From the NCBI GenBank assembly GCA_023511875.1, contig JAIMAQ010000003.1:1-64000 (forward strand): a stretch of DNA of 64,000 nt. The letters run 5' to 3'. The stretch is from Thermoflavifilum sp. Its GTDB lineage: Bacteria > Bacteroidota > Bacteroidia > Chitinophagales > Chitinophagaceae. A program made the translations under genes and the position numbers. The notes beneath the pieces were generated by a model. That model made no database searches. It was not told where the DNA came from and worked only from the letters and a program-made list of their open reading frames with translations. Below, piece by piece: positions 17,417-27,506 of this stretch (position 1 is the first letter of the stretch; the number at the start of each line of letters is the position of its first letter).

Positions 17417-19768
17417 TTATTTTTGTTTGGGTTTTATGTTTTTCTTAGCAGCCCGTTTTGATTTTCCATTTCCGGCTGCCGATTCAATGATTTGTTCACA
17501 ATCGGCCAGGGTTAGCTCTTCTGGCTTTTGCTGCCATTCTTTGGGCAATCGATAGTTTTTATTTCCTTTTTTCAAATAAGGCCCATAAGGTCCACGCAGA
17601 ACTTGAATATTTGTTCCATCAAACTGCTTAATTAGCTTTTTATCAGAGTTGGCTTTCTTTTCTGCAATTAGGGCTGCTACCTCATCGAGCCCCACGGTAT
17701 AAGGGTCCATGTCTTTAGAAAGAGAATAAAATTTGCCATCATATAACGCATAAGGACCAAACCTACCAATATTGATAATAACATCTTTACCATCAATTTG
17801 CCCGATATTTCGAGGGAGCTTAAACAATTCAAGTGCTTGCTCTAGTGTAATGGTTTCAATGCTTTGATCTTTTTTCAATTTAGCAAAACGAGGTTTTTCT
17901 GCATCGTCAGACTGGCCAATTTGTATCATAGGTCCATATCGCCCCATGCGGGCGTATACGGGTTTACCAGTTTGTGGATCATCACCCAAATACCTTTCTC
18001 CTTTCACTTTTTCGGCTGTTTCCAAAGTTTTTTCAACGTCGCGATGAAAGGGTTGATAAAAACTGTCGATCATCTCATTCCATTGCTTCTGGCCACGGGC
18101 TATTTCATCAAACTCTTCTTCGATGCGTGCAGTAAAACCATAATCCATGATATTCTGAAAATGTTGATTTAGAAAATCGGTAACCAACATACCCAAATCG
18201 GTAGGGAATAGTTTTCCTTTTTCAGCGCCTGTAATCTCAGTAGCTTCTTCTTCCAATACTTCTTGATTGCTTATGGTGAAAATTCGATAGGAGCGGGGAG
18301 TACCTTCTTTATCACGCTTTTCCACATATTTTCTTTTCTGAATGGTGGAAATAATGGGTGCATAAGTAGAAGGGCGGCCAATACCTAATTCTTCCAATTT
18401 TTTCACCAAACTTGCTTCGGTATAGCGTGCTGGCGGACGAGTAAATTTTTCTACTGCACGCAAAGAGAGTAACTGCAACTGCTGGCCTTTTTCCATTGCT
18501 GGCAACATACCTGTTTCTTCTTCATTTTCTTCCTCATCTCTGCTTTCCAAGTATAATTTTAAAAATCCATCGAATTTCAATACTTCTCCAGTAGCTATCA
18601 AGAGATATGGCGATTGGGAAATACCTATATGCACGATTGTTTTTTCGAGTTGGGCATCGCTCATTTGGCTGGCTACTGTACGTTTCCAAATTAATTCATA
18701 TAGTTTTTGCGTATCTGGATCGGGAATAGTAGTTTGCGTCATATCGGTAGGGCGAATAGCTTCATGAGCTTCTTGTGCGTTCTCGTTTTTATTTTTAAAC
18801 ACCCGATATTGGTAGTAATTCTCTCCATATTGTTGCTGAACAACCTTTCTGATGGCTTCATGGGCGGTTTCAGAAAGATTTACCGAATCCGTACGCATAT
18901 AAGTGATATACCCATTTTCATAGAGCTTCTGGGCAAACAGCATGGTTTTCGATACAGAATAGCCGAGCTTTCGACTGGCTTCTTGTTGAAGAGTAGAAGT
19001 GGTAAACGGTGGAGCCGGACTTCTTTTGGAAGGTTTTACTTCAATATCTCGCACGGTATAAATCGCTCCTACACAGGAAGCCAAAAATTGACGTGCTTCT
19101 TCAGGAGTAGCGATTCTTTCCCGACCGGTGGCTTTAAAACTGATTTCTCGGCCACGAGCGTCTGGTGCTGCAAATAAGGCTTCAACCTGAAAGCTACTCT
19201 CTGGCTGAAAAGCCATGATCTCTCGCTCTCTTTCCACGATCAAGCGTACGGCAACCGATTGTACACGTCCAGCTGAGAGTGCATTTTTCATACTCACCTT
19301 TCTCCAGAGCAAAGGCGACAATTCAAAGCCTACCAGTCGGTCGAGTATTCGACGAGCTTGCTGTGCATTCACGAGGTTCATATCTATCGTGCGCGGTTCT
19401 TTAACCGCTTTTTCAATAGCCGGTCGGGTAATTTCATGAAACACGATGCGTTTTGTGGTGAGTGGGTCTAAGCCTAATACTTCGGCTAGATGCCAGGAAA
19501 TAGCCTCTCCTTCGCGATCTTCATCGGTAGCCAGCCATACTTCGCTAGCCTTACGAGCCAATTTTTTTAAATCTTCTACAATCTTTTTCTTATCGGGTGG
19601 AATCACATAAATGGGCTGATAATGATGTGCAATATCCACACCCATGTCTTCTTTGTCTAAATCTCGAATATGGCCATAACACGACTTGATATCAAACTCA
19701 TCACCCAGAATCTTTTGAATGGTCTTCGCTTTGGCAGGTGATTCTACAATTAATAAGTTTTTCGCCAT
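17417..19768 (-). CDS. topA: DNA topoisomerase I
   Basis: This type IA topoisomerase relaxes negative supercoils. The 783 residues show the TOPRIM domain (LLIVESPAKAKTI at 5-17, TDEDREGEAI at 81-90), the QSVAVRLIVERE region, and the active-site Tyr290 in YITYMRTDSVNLS. After about residue 600 come Topo_C repeats (GRYGPMIQIG, GRFGPYALY, GPYGPYLKKG) and a lysine-rich tail. There are no CxxC zinc fingers, unlike the E. coli enzyme. It is a single-gene unit with 205 bp upstream that lacks a perfect TAnnTTTG box. Confidence 0.96.
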   Translation of the reverse strand: MAKNLLIVESPAKAKTIQKILGDEFDIKSCYGHIRDLDKEDMGVDIAHHYQPIYVIPPDKKKIVEDLKKLARKASEVWLATDEDREGEAISWHLAEVLGLDPLTTKRIVFHEITRPAIEKAVKEPRTIDMNLVNAQQARRILDRLVGFELSPLLWRKVSMKNALSAGRVQSVAVRLIVEREREIMAFQPESSFQVEALFAAPDARGREISFKATGRERIATPEEARQFLASCVGAIYTVRDIEVKPSKRSPAPPFTTSTLQQEASRKLGYSVSKTMLFAQKLYENGYITYMRTDSVNLSETAHEAIRKVVQQQYGENYYQYRVFKNKNENAQEAHEAIRPTDMTQTTIPDPDTQKLYELIWKRTVASQMSDAQLEKTIVHIGISQSPYLLIATGEVLKFDGFLKLYLESRDEEENEEETGMLPAMEKGQQLQLLSLRAVEKFTRPPARYTEASLVKKLEELGIGRPSTYAPIISTIQKRKYVEKRDKEGTPRSYRIFTISNQEVLEEEATEITGAEKGKLFPTDLGMLVTDFLNQHFQNIMDYGFTARIEEEFDEIARGQKQWNEMIDSFYQPFHRDVEKTLETAEKVKGERYLGDDPQTGKPVYARMGRYGPMIQIGQSDDAEKPRFAKLKKDQSIETITLEQALELFKLPRNIGQIDGKDVIINIGRFGPYALYDGKFYSLSKDMDPYTVGLDEVAALIAEKKANSDKKLIKQFDGTNIQVLRGPYGPYLKKGNKNYRLPKEWQQKPEELTLADCEQIIESAAGNGKSKRAAKKNIKPKQK

Positions 19769-19973
19769 AGATTCATGTGTTTTTTACAAACAGCCTATCT
19801 TTTAAGCTGGTATGCTTATGCAAGTATAGAAAAATAATGGATTGAAAATATAAAATATAACAAACTATTAATTGTTTATCAAATGTATGTAGGTGATGGG
19901 ATGCTTATTTTTAATATCTGGTAATTTAGCTATGGCCTAATCAGTAATTTTACGCGTTAAATCACCCTAAACG

Positions 19974-20735
19974 ATGCGAATGGTTATCATAGGCTCGGGT
20001 AATGTAGCACATTTGTTTGCCAGTCATTGGGGCAAACGCCACCAGATTGTTCAAGTGATCAGTCGTCATCTCGATCATGCCCAAACATTGGCTCAAAAAT
20101 TCCACGCCACTACAGCTGGCAAGATAGAAGAGGTAATGACTGATGCTGATCTTTATCTACTTGCTGTGAGCGATGATGCCTTGCCTAAAATTGCTGCAAA
20201 GTTAAGGGTATCTGATCAACTGGTTATACACAGCTCGGGATATAGGCCCATGGCTATTCTACACCAAGCTTCTTGTCATACAGGCGTTATCTATCCTTTA
20301 CAAACCATTCGCAAAGGCGTAACTTGCCAATATCCAATACCCTTACTTATAGAAGCCAGTGATCCTGAGACTCGAAAAAAAATTAGGGAACTTGCTCAGG
20401 AAATCTCGGCTCATGTGTATGAAATAGATTCTCATCAACGAAAATATTATCATCTTGCTGCCGTATTCGCAAATAACTTTGTATATCATTTGCTATCTCA
20501 AGTGAACAATTTTTGTGATGACCATCAAATTAGCTTTGCCCATTTGTTTCCTCTCATGCAGGAAACTCTCCAGCGTGTTAAAGATTTCCCAGCTTTTACT
20601 CAACAAACTGGCCCAGCACGAAGAAACGATCTGGCACTAATACAAGAACACCTGATTGAGCTCGAGCCATATCCTGATATACAAGAAATTTACAAAATGT
20701 TTACACAACAGATTTTGAAACGATATTCATCATGA
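19974..20735 (+). CDS. DUF2520 Rossmann-like protein
   Basis: A 253-residue cytoplasmic protein with an N-terminal NADP-type Rossmann domain (VIIGSGNVAHLFA), the ADLYLLAVSDDALPKIA strand-loop, then IHSSG and a helical C-terminal half with the HLAAVFANNFVYHLL core. It matches the DUF2520/F420-oxidoreductase-like family found next to lipid or coenzyme genes. The substrate is unknown. Its stop overlaps the ATG of kdsC by 4 nt, starting a run of four genes (DUF2520, kdsC, ubiA-type, maf) that are probably co-transcribed. A similar order is common in Bacteroidetes. Confidence 0.82.
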   Translation: MRMVIIGSGNVAHLFASHWGKRHQIVQVISRHLDHAQTLAQKFHATTAGKIEEVMTDADLYLLAVSDDALPKIAAKLRVSDQLVIHSSGYRPMAILHQASCHTGVIYPLQTIRKGVTCQYPIPLLIEASDPETRKKIRELAQEISAHVYEIDSHQRKYYHLAAVFANNFVYHLLSQVNNFCDDHQISFAHLFPLMQETLQRVKDFPAFTQQTGPARRNDLALIQEHLIELEPYPDIQEIYKMFTQQILKRYSS

Positions 20736-21262
20736 ATCAAAGAGTTTCTACCCAACAATTGATACCATTATTCCAATCGATTCATGCAATGGTATTCGAC
20801 GTAGATGGGGTGATGACCGATGGGAAGCTATGGTTGACCGATAAGGGAATCATACAATGCCAAATGCATATACGTGATGGATATGCCTTGCAGCTTGCCA
20901 TAAAACAAGGATACCGAGTGGCTGTGATTTCTGGCCGCTTTTCGGAAGCGGTTGTGTCACGTCTTCAATATTTGGGTATTACAGATATTTTTATGCCTAT
21001 CTCTGATAAAGCCACATGCCTAAAGGAATATATACAATTACAAGGCCTCGATGCACAACGTGTATTGTATATGGGTGATGATGTACCCGATTTGCCAGCG
21101 ATGCGCATGGTGGGTTTCCCCACATGCCCAGCAGATGCGACTGCCGAGGTAAAACAGCTAGCTAAATATATTTCTCATTTACCCGGAGGTAACGGATGCG
21201 TTCGTGAGGTGATCGAAAAAGTATTGAAGTTGCAAAAAAAATGGGTGGTATCACATAATTGA
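20732..21262 (+). CDS. kdsC: KdsC-like HAD phosphatase (KDO 8-phosphate phosphatase)
   Basis: This 176-residue HAD hydrolase without a cap domain carries the nucleophile motif FDVDGVMTDG, the AVISGR motif II, and MGDDVPDLPAM as motif IV, all as in KdsC. It probably dephosphorylates 3-deoxy-manno-octulosonate 8-phosphate for lipopolysaccharide core synthesis and would act as a tetramer in the cytoplasm. Overlap of its ATG with the upstream stop (ATGA) implies translational coupling. YrbI-like relatives of other specificity cannot be excluded. Confidence 0.85.
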   Translation: MNQRVSTQQLIPLFQSIHAMVFDVDGVMTDGKLWLTDKGIIQCQMHIRDGYALQLAIKQGYRVAVISGRFSEAVVSRLQYLGITDIFMPISDKATCLKEYIQLQGLDAQRVLYMGDDVPDLPAMRMVGFPTCPADATAEVKQLAKYISHLPGGNGCVREVIEKVLKLQKKWVVSHN

Positions 21263-21307
21263 CGATATTATGACCTTGATCCATCTATGAATATGTAAGT
21301 TGGGCTT

Positions 21308-22249
21308 ATGCGACAATGGCAACTGGGCATATATTTTTTGAAGCTGATTCGGTATCCCAATTTGCTGTATATCTTGCTTACACAGTATTTACTGCGATAT
21401 ACGTTGATGGATCCAGTATTTCATCGACTTGGGATTTCATTTAGCCTATCGAATATTCAATTTACTTTGCTCGTTTTTTCCACGCTTTGCATTGCTGCAG
21501 CAGGGTATATCATCAACGATTATTTTGACCTCAACATCGATCAAATTAATAAGCCCGATAAGGTAATCATTGACAAATATATTCATCGGCGATGGGCTAT
21601 TGCTTGGCATAGCATACTGAATTTCTCAGGAATTAGCTTGGCTATATGGCTATCTTGGGATTTACATCGCTGGTGGTTATGGATTGCACAAGCAATATGC
21701 ACCTTATTACTTTGGTTTTATTCTACTCATTTCAAACGCTTACCGCTTATTGGTAACTTCGTAATTTCTGGGTTGACTTCATTCACTTTATTGGTGTTGA
21801 TAGTTTATGAACCCAGGTTTTACACCCTACCTTATACTACTCAGCTTTGGCCATTAAATCGACTCATTTGGTTGTATGCAATCTTTGCTTTTCTACTTTC
21901 TATGGTACGCGAGATGGTCAAAGATTTAGAAGACCTGTTTGGCGATTCTAAAGAAGGATGTCGAACGGTTCCCATTATTTGGGGAATTGGCATTTCTAAA
22001 AAAATATCTATCATTATACTCGTTATATTTGAATTGTTGATGGTATACTGTATTTCACAAGCTTTTGAACGCGATTGGACATTTGTAGGTATCTATTTAA
22101 CACTACTGGTATGGCTTCCAGTGTTATTTATAATATTTTATTTAACACGAGCAGTAGCCGTTCGCAATTATCACCTCATTAGTTTATTGATTAAAGGCGT
22201 AATGCTAAGTGGTATCCTTTCTATGCTTATGATATATGTGTATTTGTAA
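21308..22249 (+). CDS. UbiA-family prenyltransferase
   Basis: An integral membrane protein of 313 residues with about eight or nine helices. The two Asp-rich prenyl-diphosphate/Mg sites are NDYFDLNIDQINKPDK near residue 75 and EMVKDLEDLFGDSKEG near residue 205. Bacteroidetes homologues are often called geranylgeranylglycerol-phosphate geranylgeranyltransferase, but the acceptor cannot be read from the sequence; menaquinone-type or lipid acceptors are possible. It lies between kdsC and maf in the same direction. Confidence 0.85.
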   Translation: MRQWQLGIYFLKLIRYPNLLYILLTQYLLRYTLMDPVFHRLGISFSLSNIQFTLLVFSTLCIAAAGYIINDYFDLNIDQINKPDKVIIDKYIHRRWAIAWHSILNFSGISLAIWLSWDLHRWWLWIAQAICTLLLWFYSTHFKRLPLIGNFVISGLTSFTLLVLIVYEPRFYTLPYTTQLWPLNRLIWLYAIFAFLLSMVREMVKDLEDLFGDSKEGCRTVPIIWGIGISKKISIIILVIFELLMVYCISQAFERDWTFVGIYLTLLVWLPVLFIIFYLTRAVAVRNYHLISLLIKGVMLSGILSMLMIYVYL

Positions 22250-22264
22250 ATATCGATCGCAACT

Positions 22265-22870
22265 ATGGGTTTTATTTTAGCTTCGAGCTCACCTAGAAGA
22301 ATAGATTTGCTTCAACAAGTGGGGTACCTATTTAAAGTAATGCCCGCTCACATAGAAGAAAATTTCCCTGAAACACTTGCAGTAGAAGAAATTCCTGTTT
22401 TTTTAGCTAGAAAAAAAGCTCAAGCGGTGAAAGAACGTATAACAAATCAAATACCTATTTTAGCGGCCGATACGATTGTAATATTGAATGGAGAAATGAT
22501 TGGCAAACCTCAATCGGTCAAAGAGGCTACAGTTACATTGCAACGCTTATCAGGGAAAATGCATCGAGTAATTACGGGTGTAGTGCTCATTCATGAAAGC
22601 CAGATCATTTCTTTTGCAGAGGAAACCAAAGTATGGTTTAAGCCTTTATCTGCCAGGCAGATTGAATACTACGTCAGCAAATACCAACCATTTGATAAAG
22701 CAGGAAGTTATGCTATTCAAGAATGGATTGGGCTTATTGGGGTTTGTAGAATCGAAGGAGATTATTTCAATGTAATGGGGTTGCCCATACATCGAGTAGT
22801 AGATGCGCTTCAATCAGTTGGTATATTTCCTGCAGCAGAGGTAACATCGACCAAGGGGAGCTCTACATAA
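22265..22870 (+). CDS. maf: Maf family nucleotide pyrophosphatase
   Basis: The Maf family hydrolyses non-canonical or canonical nucleoside triphosphates (often dTTP/UTP) and was first linked to septum formation. The 201-residue protein starts 15 nt after the prenyltransferase gene and shows the signature LASSSPRRIDLL at 5-16, LAADTIV, GKP, and DKAGSYAIQ near 150. Its C-terminal tail after VDAL extends through the 3' end of the convergent kinase gene: the two coding regions overlap by 61 nt. Confidence 0.92.
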   Translation: MGFILASSSPRRIDLLQQVGYLFKVMPAHIEENFPETLAVEEIPVFLARKKAQAVKERITNQIPILAADTIVILNGEMIGKPQSVKEATVTLQRLSGKMHRVITGVVLIHESQIISFAEETKVWFKPLSARQIEYYVSKYQPFDKAGSYAIQEWIGLIGVCRIEGDYFNVMGLPIHRVVDALQSVGIFPAAEVTSTKGSST

Positions 22871-25800
22871 AAAGTAGTTCCTTTTTGCCAGGTGCTTTCA
22901 AACCAAATTTTGCCATTTATTTGCTCCACTATGCGCTTACACATGGCCAATCCCAGGCCAGTGCCACTACTTTTAGTCGTAAAGTTTGGCGTAAATATTT
23001 TGGGTTTTAGGTTATCGGGAATACCTGTACCATTGTCTTTTACCATGATCCATACAGTGCGATCATGTTGTTCAACAAATACTTCTATAAAACCTTTCTT
23101 ATCTTCTGGTATTGATTGAAAAGCATTTTGCAATAGATTATTAAATAGTCGATTCATCTCTGTTTTATCGGCTTCTATCCAATAAACTTGTTGTGGTGGA
23201 TCATAGATCAGGAGATGCTTTTCATCATTCTGATAAAGATTTACTACTTGATAAAGCACTTCATTTAGCGTGAATAGCTCTTTATGATTTCCTGAGATAC
23301 GTGCAAAAGCCGAGAAATCGGAAGCGATCAATGCCAGGTGTTCAATCTGTTCAATCAACATATGTGTAGTTTGCAAGCTTAATTCCTCTACATGGGGTGC
23401 GTGCTCACGAATAGCCCGTTGTAGGTGTTGTAAGCTCAATTTCATGGGCGTAAGTGGATTTTTAATTTCATGCGCTACTTGCCGGGCCATTTCTTTCCAG
23501 GCCATTTCCCGCTCGCTTCTAGCAAGGGCTTCAGCACTTTCTTCAAGTTTACGTACCATACGGTTAAATTCTTTTACCAGCATACCAATTTCATCGTCTC
23601 GCTTCCAGATAATTTCTTCATTTGTTTTGTTTAAGCGTATATTTTTCATCTTATCAGCGATTAATGAAAATGATTCGGTGAGATATCGGGTAATGAATAG
23701 AGCAAGTAAACCAGAAAGCAAGAAAATAAATGCATTTAGGTTAATCAATGCCATAAGAAAATTAGAAATCTCTAAATTGAGCTCTCGTTGAGATGCAAAG
23801 AATGGAATATTCAAATAGAATACTGGATCCCCGTTTTTGTTTAATAATGGAACATAGCCCGATAGGAATGATAGTTTACCAATATTTTCTGGATGAATAT
23901 ATTGAACCATGTTGTGCAAGTGCATCTGAAAATAAGCCTCTGGATTCATTTTTTGGGAGAGTAAATTCCGATCAAATAATAATTGTTCGGTTGAAAGCTG
24001 TATATTTCCGTCAATATCATATAGATTAATATCTACTCCGTGAATATCTGCTACTTTGAATATTTGTTGGCGAACAATTGGGTTGCTTAAATTCAGATTA
24101 AGTATACCCAGGGAATCCATATTTTGATTCAATGGATATTCGTGAAAAATATTCGTAATGTCTTGCGCGAGTACATTAAGGTTTCTAGTAAGTTGATCTT
24201 GCTGATTTTTATGATAACGATTAATGAACAAAGAAATGGTAGATATTCCCAGTACGATAAATGAAAAAACAACTGTGAAGATAATCACAAACTGAATTTG
24301 AGTTCTTAAGGTAATGCGAAGATATTTTTTCAAGTTTTGCCATTTCATACCTGCCTTTACCAGATAAAAAACTATTCGGTATATTCCTGCAAGCAAAATG
24401 AAGATGAGGAAGGTATACGCTACTAAAGTAATAAATTCAATAAATGTGCGGCTATGCTTGGATACGACAATTATTCTGTTATTGCTTGCCTTATACCACA
24501 GTTGAGAATATCCTTGTTGACGTCGAAATTCAAATTCTGTTATAGGAATATCCGATGCGCTGATGCTCACAGGGAAAGGTTCTTCATTGTAATGATAGGC
24601 CAATATATTATTTTCATATACAGCATATGAATAATCTTCCAGATTCATAGCTGGCCACTGTTGGTCGGAAGCAAGTAGGATTGGGAAAATAGCTAAGTTT
24701 TTTTGCGTTTTAGGAGTAAGTTCGTAGAATAAATATCCACCACCATGTTGAAGCAGGCTATCAGGCGGAATAATCTTTTCTCCAAAATAGTGATATTGGT
24801 TATAACCTGTTTCATAATAAAACAATCGGGGTGATGCAGATGAATCGTGTGTTGAAACAGGTTTTGCTTTTAACGTCAAAATACGTCGAATGGCAGAATA
24901 GCTTAGCGTGTCGGGGTTATATAAAGGTTGATAGCCATAATTAAAGGTGTAAAACTGAATATCAAACTTATTAATAAAGCTGTTGAAATAATTATTCAGC
25001 AAATAATTGACCAGAATACGACGTGTAGCTAGTGAAGGTGATATAAAAAATTGATTTACAAAACTGTCTTTTTCTATTTTGTTGGTAATATCACTTAAGA
25101 AGAATTCTATATCCGGGTCTTCTGGTCTTGCCAGATGTATGGCAAACAATATGCGATTGTTTTTTTCTCGTTGGTTATTAAAATAAATGAGTATGGCTGT
25201 AGTAGTCAAGGTAAGCAAAATCAACCAGCTAATAAATGGGTTTAAGATCCACTTCATTTGTAGGGCATACTGAATCAAATCCAGCAACATCACATAGAGG
25301 ATGGCCCAGAACATGAGTGCAAGATCATATCCAATATTTGGATTATTCATGTGAAACAATAACCAAATCAAGCCAATTGCCCCAAGCAGGGTATATTTTC
25401 GATCGTAACTTTTTTGTAATAGCCTAGATAGAAATTCATTGATGATACTCGAAATAAAAAAGAAGCAATACACAATAAGTCCAATAGTAACAAATCCGGT
25501 CAAGCTATAAATATTATTTATGCTATAAAAATTGGTAACGTCAAAAGATATTCGAGAGTCGATTACCAGACTCCGTATTAGATGAGAGAATAGTTGTACA
25601 ACATAAAAAAGTACTAGAGAAAGCAAAACAGATAACCCATACCTTTGCACTGGAGTTAATAATGGTAATTGGATTCTAGGATATTGAGATCTCACAAAAA
25701 GAATAATCCACACCAGTAATATGGCGTTGATTAATACATCGCCAAGCGATTTCAAGATAGGGCTAGATGCATATACTTGTGCATTAAATAGACCAAATTG

Positions 25801-26625
25801 GCGAAAATCAAATGGGAAGGGCAATAAATAACTCAGTATCCTAAAGAGGAGTATAATGGATATTAAAAATATTATTCCGTACCATTTTTTGCTATGCAGG
25901 GATATAAAAGAAGCCATCAAGTTGATGAATATGCCTATGCAAATCCAGGCCAGTATTTTTAGCAATATACTCAACACTGCAGGATGCGTGGTTGTTGCCT
26001 CCGCTTTTTTGGTCACATAACACAAAACTTTTCCTTGATTGTTGTAAAGAGGAAAAGTTGTGGGCTCACTACTAATACCATAAACATCGGGTGATATTTG
26101 TGGCTCTCCCCAGAAAAAAGGTTGTAGATACTTGTTTTCTTTAAAATACCTTTCTTCAATGGGGATAAGCGCTATCAAAAATTTTTCCCCAGGATACAAG
26201 CCACCCAGATCATGTTTGATCAATTCAAAGGCACCCTGATCATTGCTGAAATAATAACTGCCTTTGGCAAGTTGCAATACACTGGTTGGTGGATTGATAC
26301 GATTTGTGTTCCAGAAGGTTTCCCACTCATCGGCATAAGTAAATAAATATATACCAATACGTTGTGGATCTAGTTCATATAAGGTTTGCTGGTCAAACGT
26401 TCTACGTAATAGTTGATTCAGCAAGGAATAGCGCTGAGTGAGTCGATGTAGTCGATCTTCTCTTTCTTTAAGATGCTGTTGAATGGAGGCTACAATGCGT
26501 TGATCAGAAGAATTATACGACCAATAATGATCTACTAAGAATGCTAAGGTAAGCAACCAGGCAGCCCCAATAAGAAGATAGCCATTTTTCCAGAAAAAAT
26601 GTTTAAACTCCTGAATGCTAAACAT
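22810..26625 (-). CDS. Large NtrY-like sensor histidine kinase
   Basis: A 1271-residue membrane sensor kinase. It starts with a membrane helix (about 14-30) and an extracytoplasmic domain up to about 225. A cluster of roughly eight membrane helices (about 225-490) and a second extracytoplasmic segment follow. Two further helices flank a region ending in a HAMP-like linker (about 985-1035). The HisKA site is AHEIKNPLTPMK with His at about 1052, the NtrY-type signature, and the ATPase domain has DNGTGIP and GTGLGLA. No response regulator is adjacent. It follows mazG on the same strand after 35 nt. The multi-helix centre suggests sensing at or in the membrane; the signal is unknown. Confidence 0.88.
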   Translation of the reverse strand: MFSIQEFKHFFWKNGYLLIGAAWLLTLAFLVDHYWSYNSSDQRIVASIQQHLKEREDRLHRLTQRYSLLNQLLRRTFDQQTLYELDPQRIGIYLFTYADEWETFWNTNRINPPTSVLQLAKGSYYFSNDQGAFELIKHDLGGLYPGEKFLIALIPIEERYFKENKYLQPFFWGEPQISPDVYGISSEPTTFPLYNNQGKVLCYVTKKAEATTTHPAVLSILLKILAWICIGIFINLMASFISLHSKKWYGIIFLISIILLFRILSYLLPFPFDFRQFGLFNAQVYASSPILKSLGDVLINAILLVWIILFVRSQYPRIQLPLLTPVQRYGLSVLLSLVLFYVVQLFSHLIRSLVIDSRISFDVTNFYSINNIYSLTGFVTIGLIVYCFFFISSIINEFLSRLLQKSYDRKYTLLGAIGLIWLLFHMNNPNIGYDLALMFWAILYVMLLDLIQYALQMKWILNPFISWLILLTLTTTAILIYFNNQREKNNRILFAIHLARPEDPDIEFFLSDITNKIEKDSFVNQFFISPSLATRRILVNYLLNNYFNSFINKFDIQFYTFNYGYQPLYNPDTLSYSAIRRILTLKAKPVSTHDSSASPRLFYYETGYNQYHYFGEKIIPPDSLLQHGGGYLFYELTPKTQKNLAIFPILLASDQQWPAMNLEDYSYAVYENNILAYHYNEEPFPVSISASDIPITEFEFRRQQGYSQLWYKASNNRIIVVSKHSRTFIEFITLVAYTFLIFILLAGIYRIVFYLVKAGMKWQNLKKYLRITLRTQIQFVIIFTVVFSFIVLGISTISLFINRYHKNQQDQLTRNLNVLAQDITNIFHEYPLNQNMDSLGILNLNLSNPIVRQQIFKVADIHGVDINLYDIDGNIQLSTEQLLFDRNLLSQKMNPEAYFQMHLHNMVQYIHPENIGKLSFLSGYVPLLNKNGDPVFYLNIPFFASQRELNLEISNFLMALINLNAFIFLLSGLLALFITRYLTESFSLIADKMKNIRLNKTNEEIIWKRDDEIGMLVKEFNRMVRKLEESAEALARSEREMAWKEMARQVAHEIKNPLTPMKLSLQHLQRAIREHAPHVEELSLQTTHMLIEQIEHLALIASDFSAFARISGNHKELFTLNEVLYQVVNLYQNDEKHLLIYDPPQQVYWIEADKTEMNRLFNNLLQNAFQSIPEDKKGFIEVFVEQHDRTVWIMVKDNGTGIPDNLKPKIFTPNFTTKSSGTGLGLAMCKRIVEQINGKIWFESTWQKGTTFYVELPLVDVTSAAGNIPTD

Positions 26626-26660
26626 GGCTGCATGATTGAAAGCTTAACGATCTCCGCAAA

Positions 26661-27446
26661 TCAAGATGCATGAGATGATCCTGGAGCTGATTTTGCCTGT
26701 TCCCAGAGCTGATCTAATTCTGATAAACTCATCTGGGTAATGTTTTTCCCTTCCCGTTGAATCTGCTGTTCCATATGCTGAAAGCGAGAAATAAATTTGC
26801 GATTAGCAGCTTCGAGCGCTTTTTCCGCATCTATATGCAAAAAGCGTGCATAATTCACCAATGCAAATAGTAAATCGCCCAACTCTTCCTCCACGTCCAT
26901 TTGATTACCTTGAGCAATGGCCATTTGTAGCTCAATTGTTTCTTCCTGGACTTTATCCCACACTTGAGCTATATTTTCCCATTCGAACCCCACCTGACGG
27001 GCTTTTTCTTGTAGGCGAATGGCCTTCACCAGAGCGGGGAGTGCTTGAGGCACTCCGCTCAATACCGATTCTTTTCCTTCATTGAGCTTAATTTGCTCCC
27101 AGTTGCGTTTCACTTCTTCAGCATCATTCACCTCTACGTGGCCATAAATATGTGGGTGACGCGAAATAAGTTTCTGGCAGAGCGCCTCTATAACCTCGGT
27201 GATATCAAACTGATGCTGCTCGCGAGCTATTCGGGAATAAAATACTACATGAAGCAATACGTCTCCACATTCTTCTCGCAACTGTTGCCAATTGTGTGTG
27301 TCAATAGCTTCTGTGAGCTCATATAATTCCTCAATCGTGAGCTGTCGTAAAGACTCTATGGTCTGTTTCCTATCCCATGGACATTTTTCACGCAATTCGT
27401 CCATGATCAACAGCAACCTTTCAAAAGCTTCTCCTGCTTTTCCCAT
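26661..27446 (-). CDS. mazG: Nucleoside triphosphate pyrophosphohydrolase MazG
   Basis: MazG hydrolyses NTPs and dNTPs to monophosphates and pyrophosphate, cleaning the nucleotide pool and affecting ppGpp levels. The 261-residue protein has two all-alpha MazG domains, each with the metal-binding acidic set: CPWDRKQTIESLRQLTIEE with EECGDVLLHVVF in the first, and EELGDLLFALVNYARF in the second. ATG 27446 begins the family-typical sequence; a TTG at 27455 is an unlikely earlier start. The kinase gene downstream may be in the same transcript. Confidence 0.93.
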   Translation of the reverse strand: MGKAGEAFERLLLIMDELREKCPWDRKQTIESLRQLTIEELYELTEAIDTHNWQQLREECGDVLLHVVFYSRIAREQHQFDITEVIEALCQKLISRHPHIYGHVEVNDAEEVKRNWEQIKLNEGKESVLSGVPQALPALVKAIRLQEKARQVGFEWENIAQVWDKVQEETIELQMAIAQGNQMDVEEELGDLLFALVNYARFLHIDAEKALEAANRKFISRFQHMEQQIQREGKNITQMSLSELDQLWEQAKSAPGSSHAS

Positions 27447-27506
27447 GACAAGCAATTTTGGAGTTTAGAAAGGTAAAATTAAGGTTGCTGCCTGAAAGAA
27501 AAAACA

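Noticed and set aside
18707-19177. 156-codon open frame antisense to topA
   Set aside because: Overlaps the active-site region of topA and shows no protein-like motif; a codon-bias shadow.
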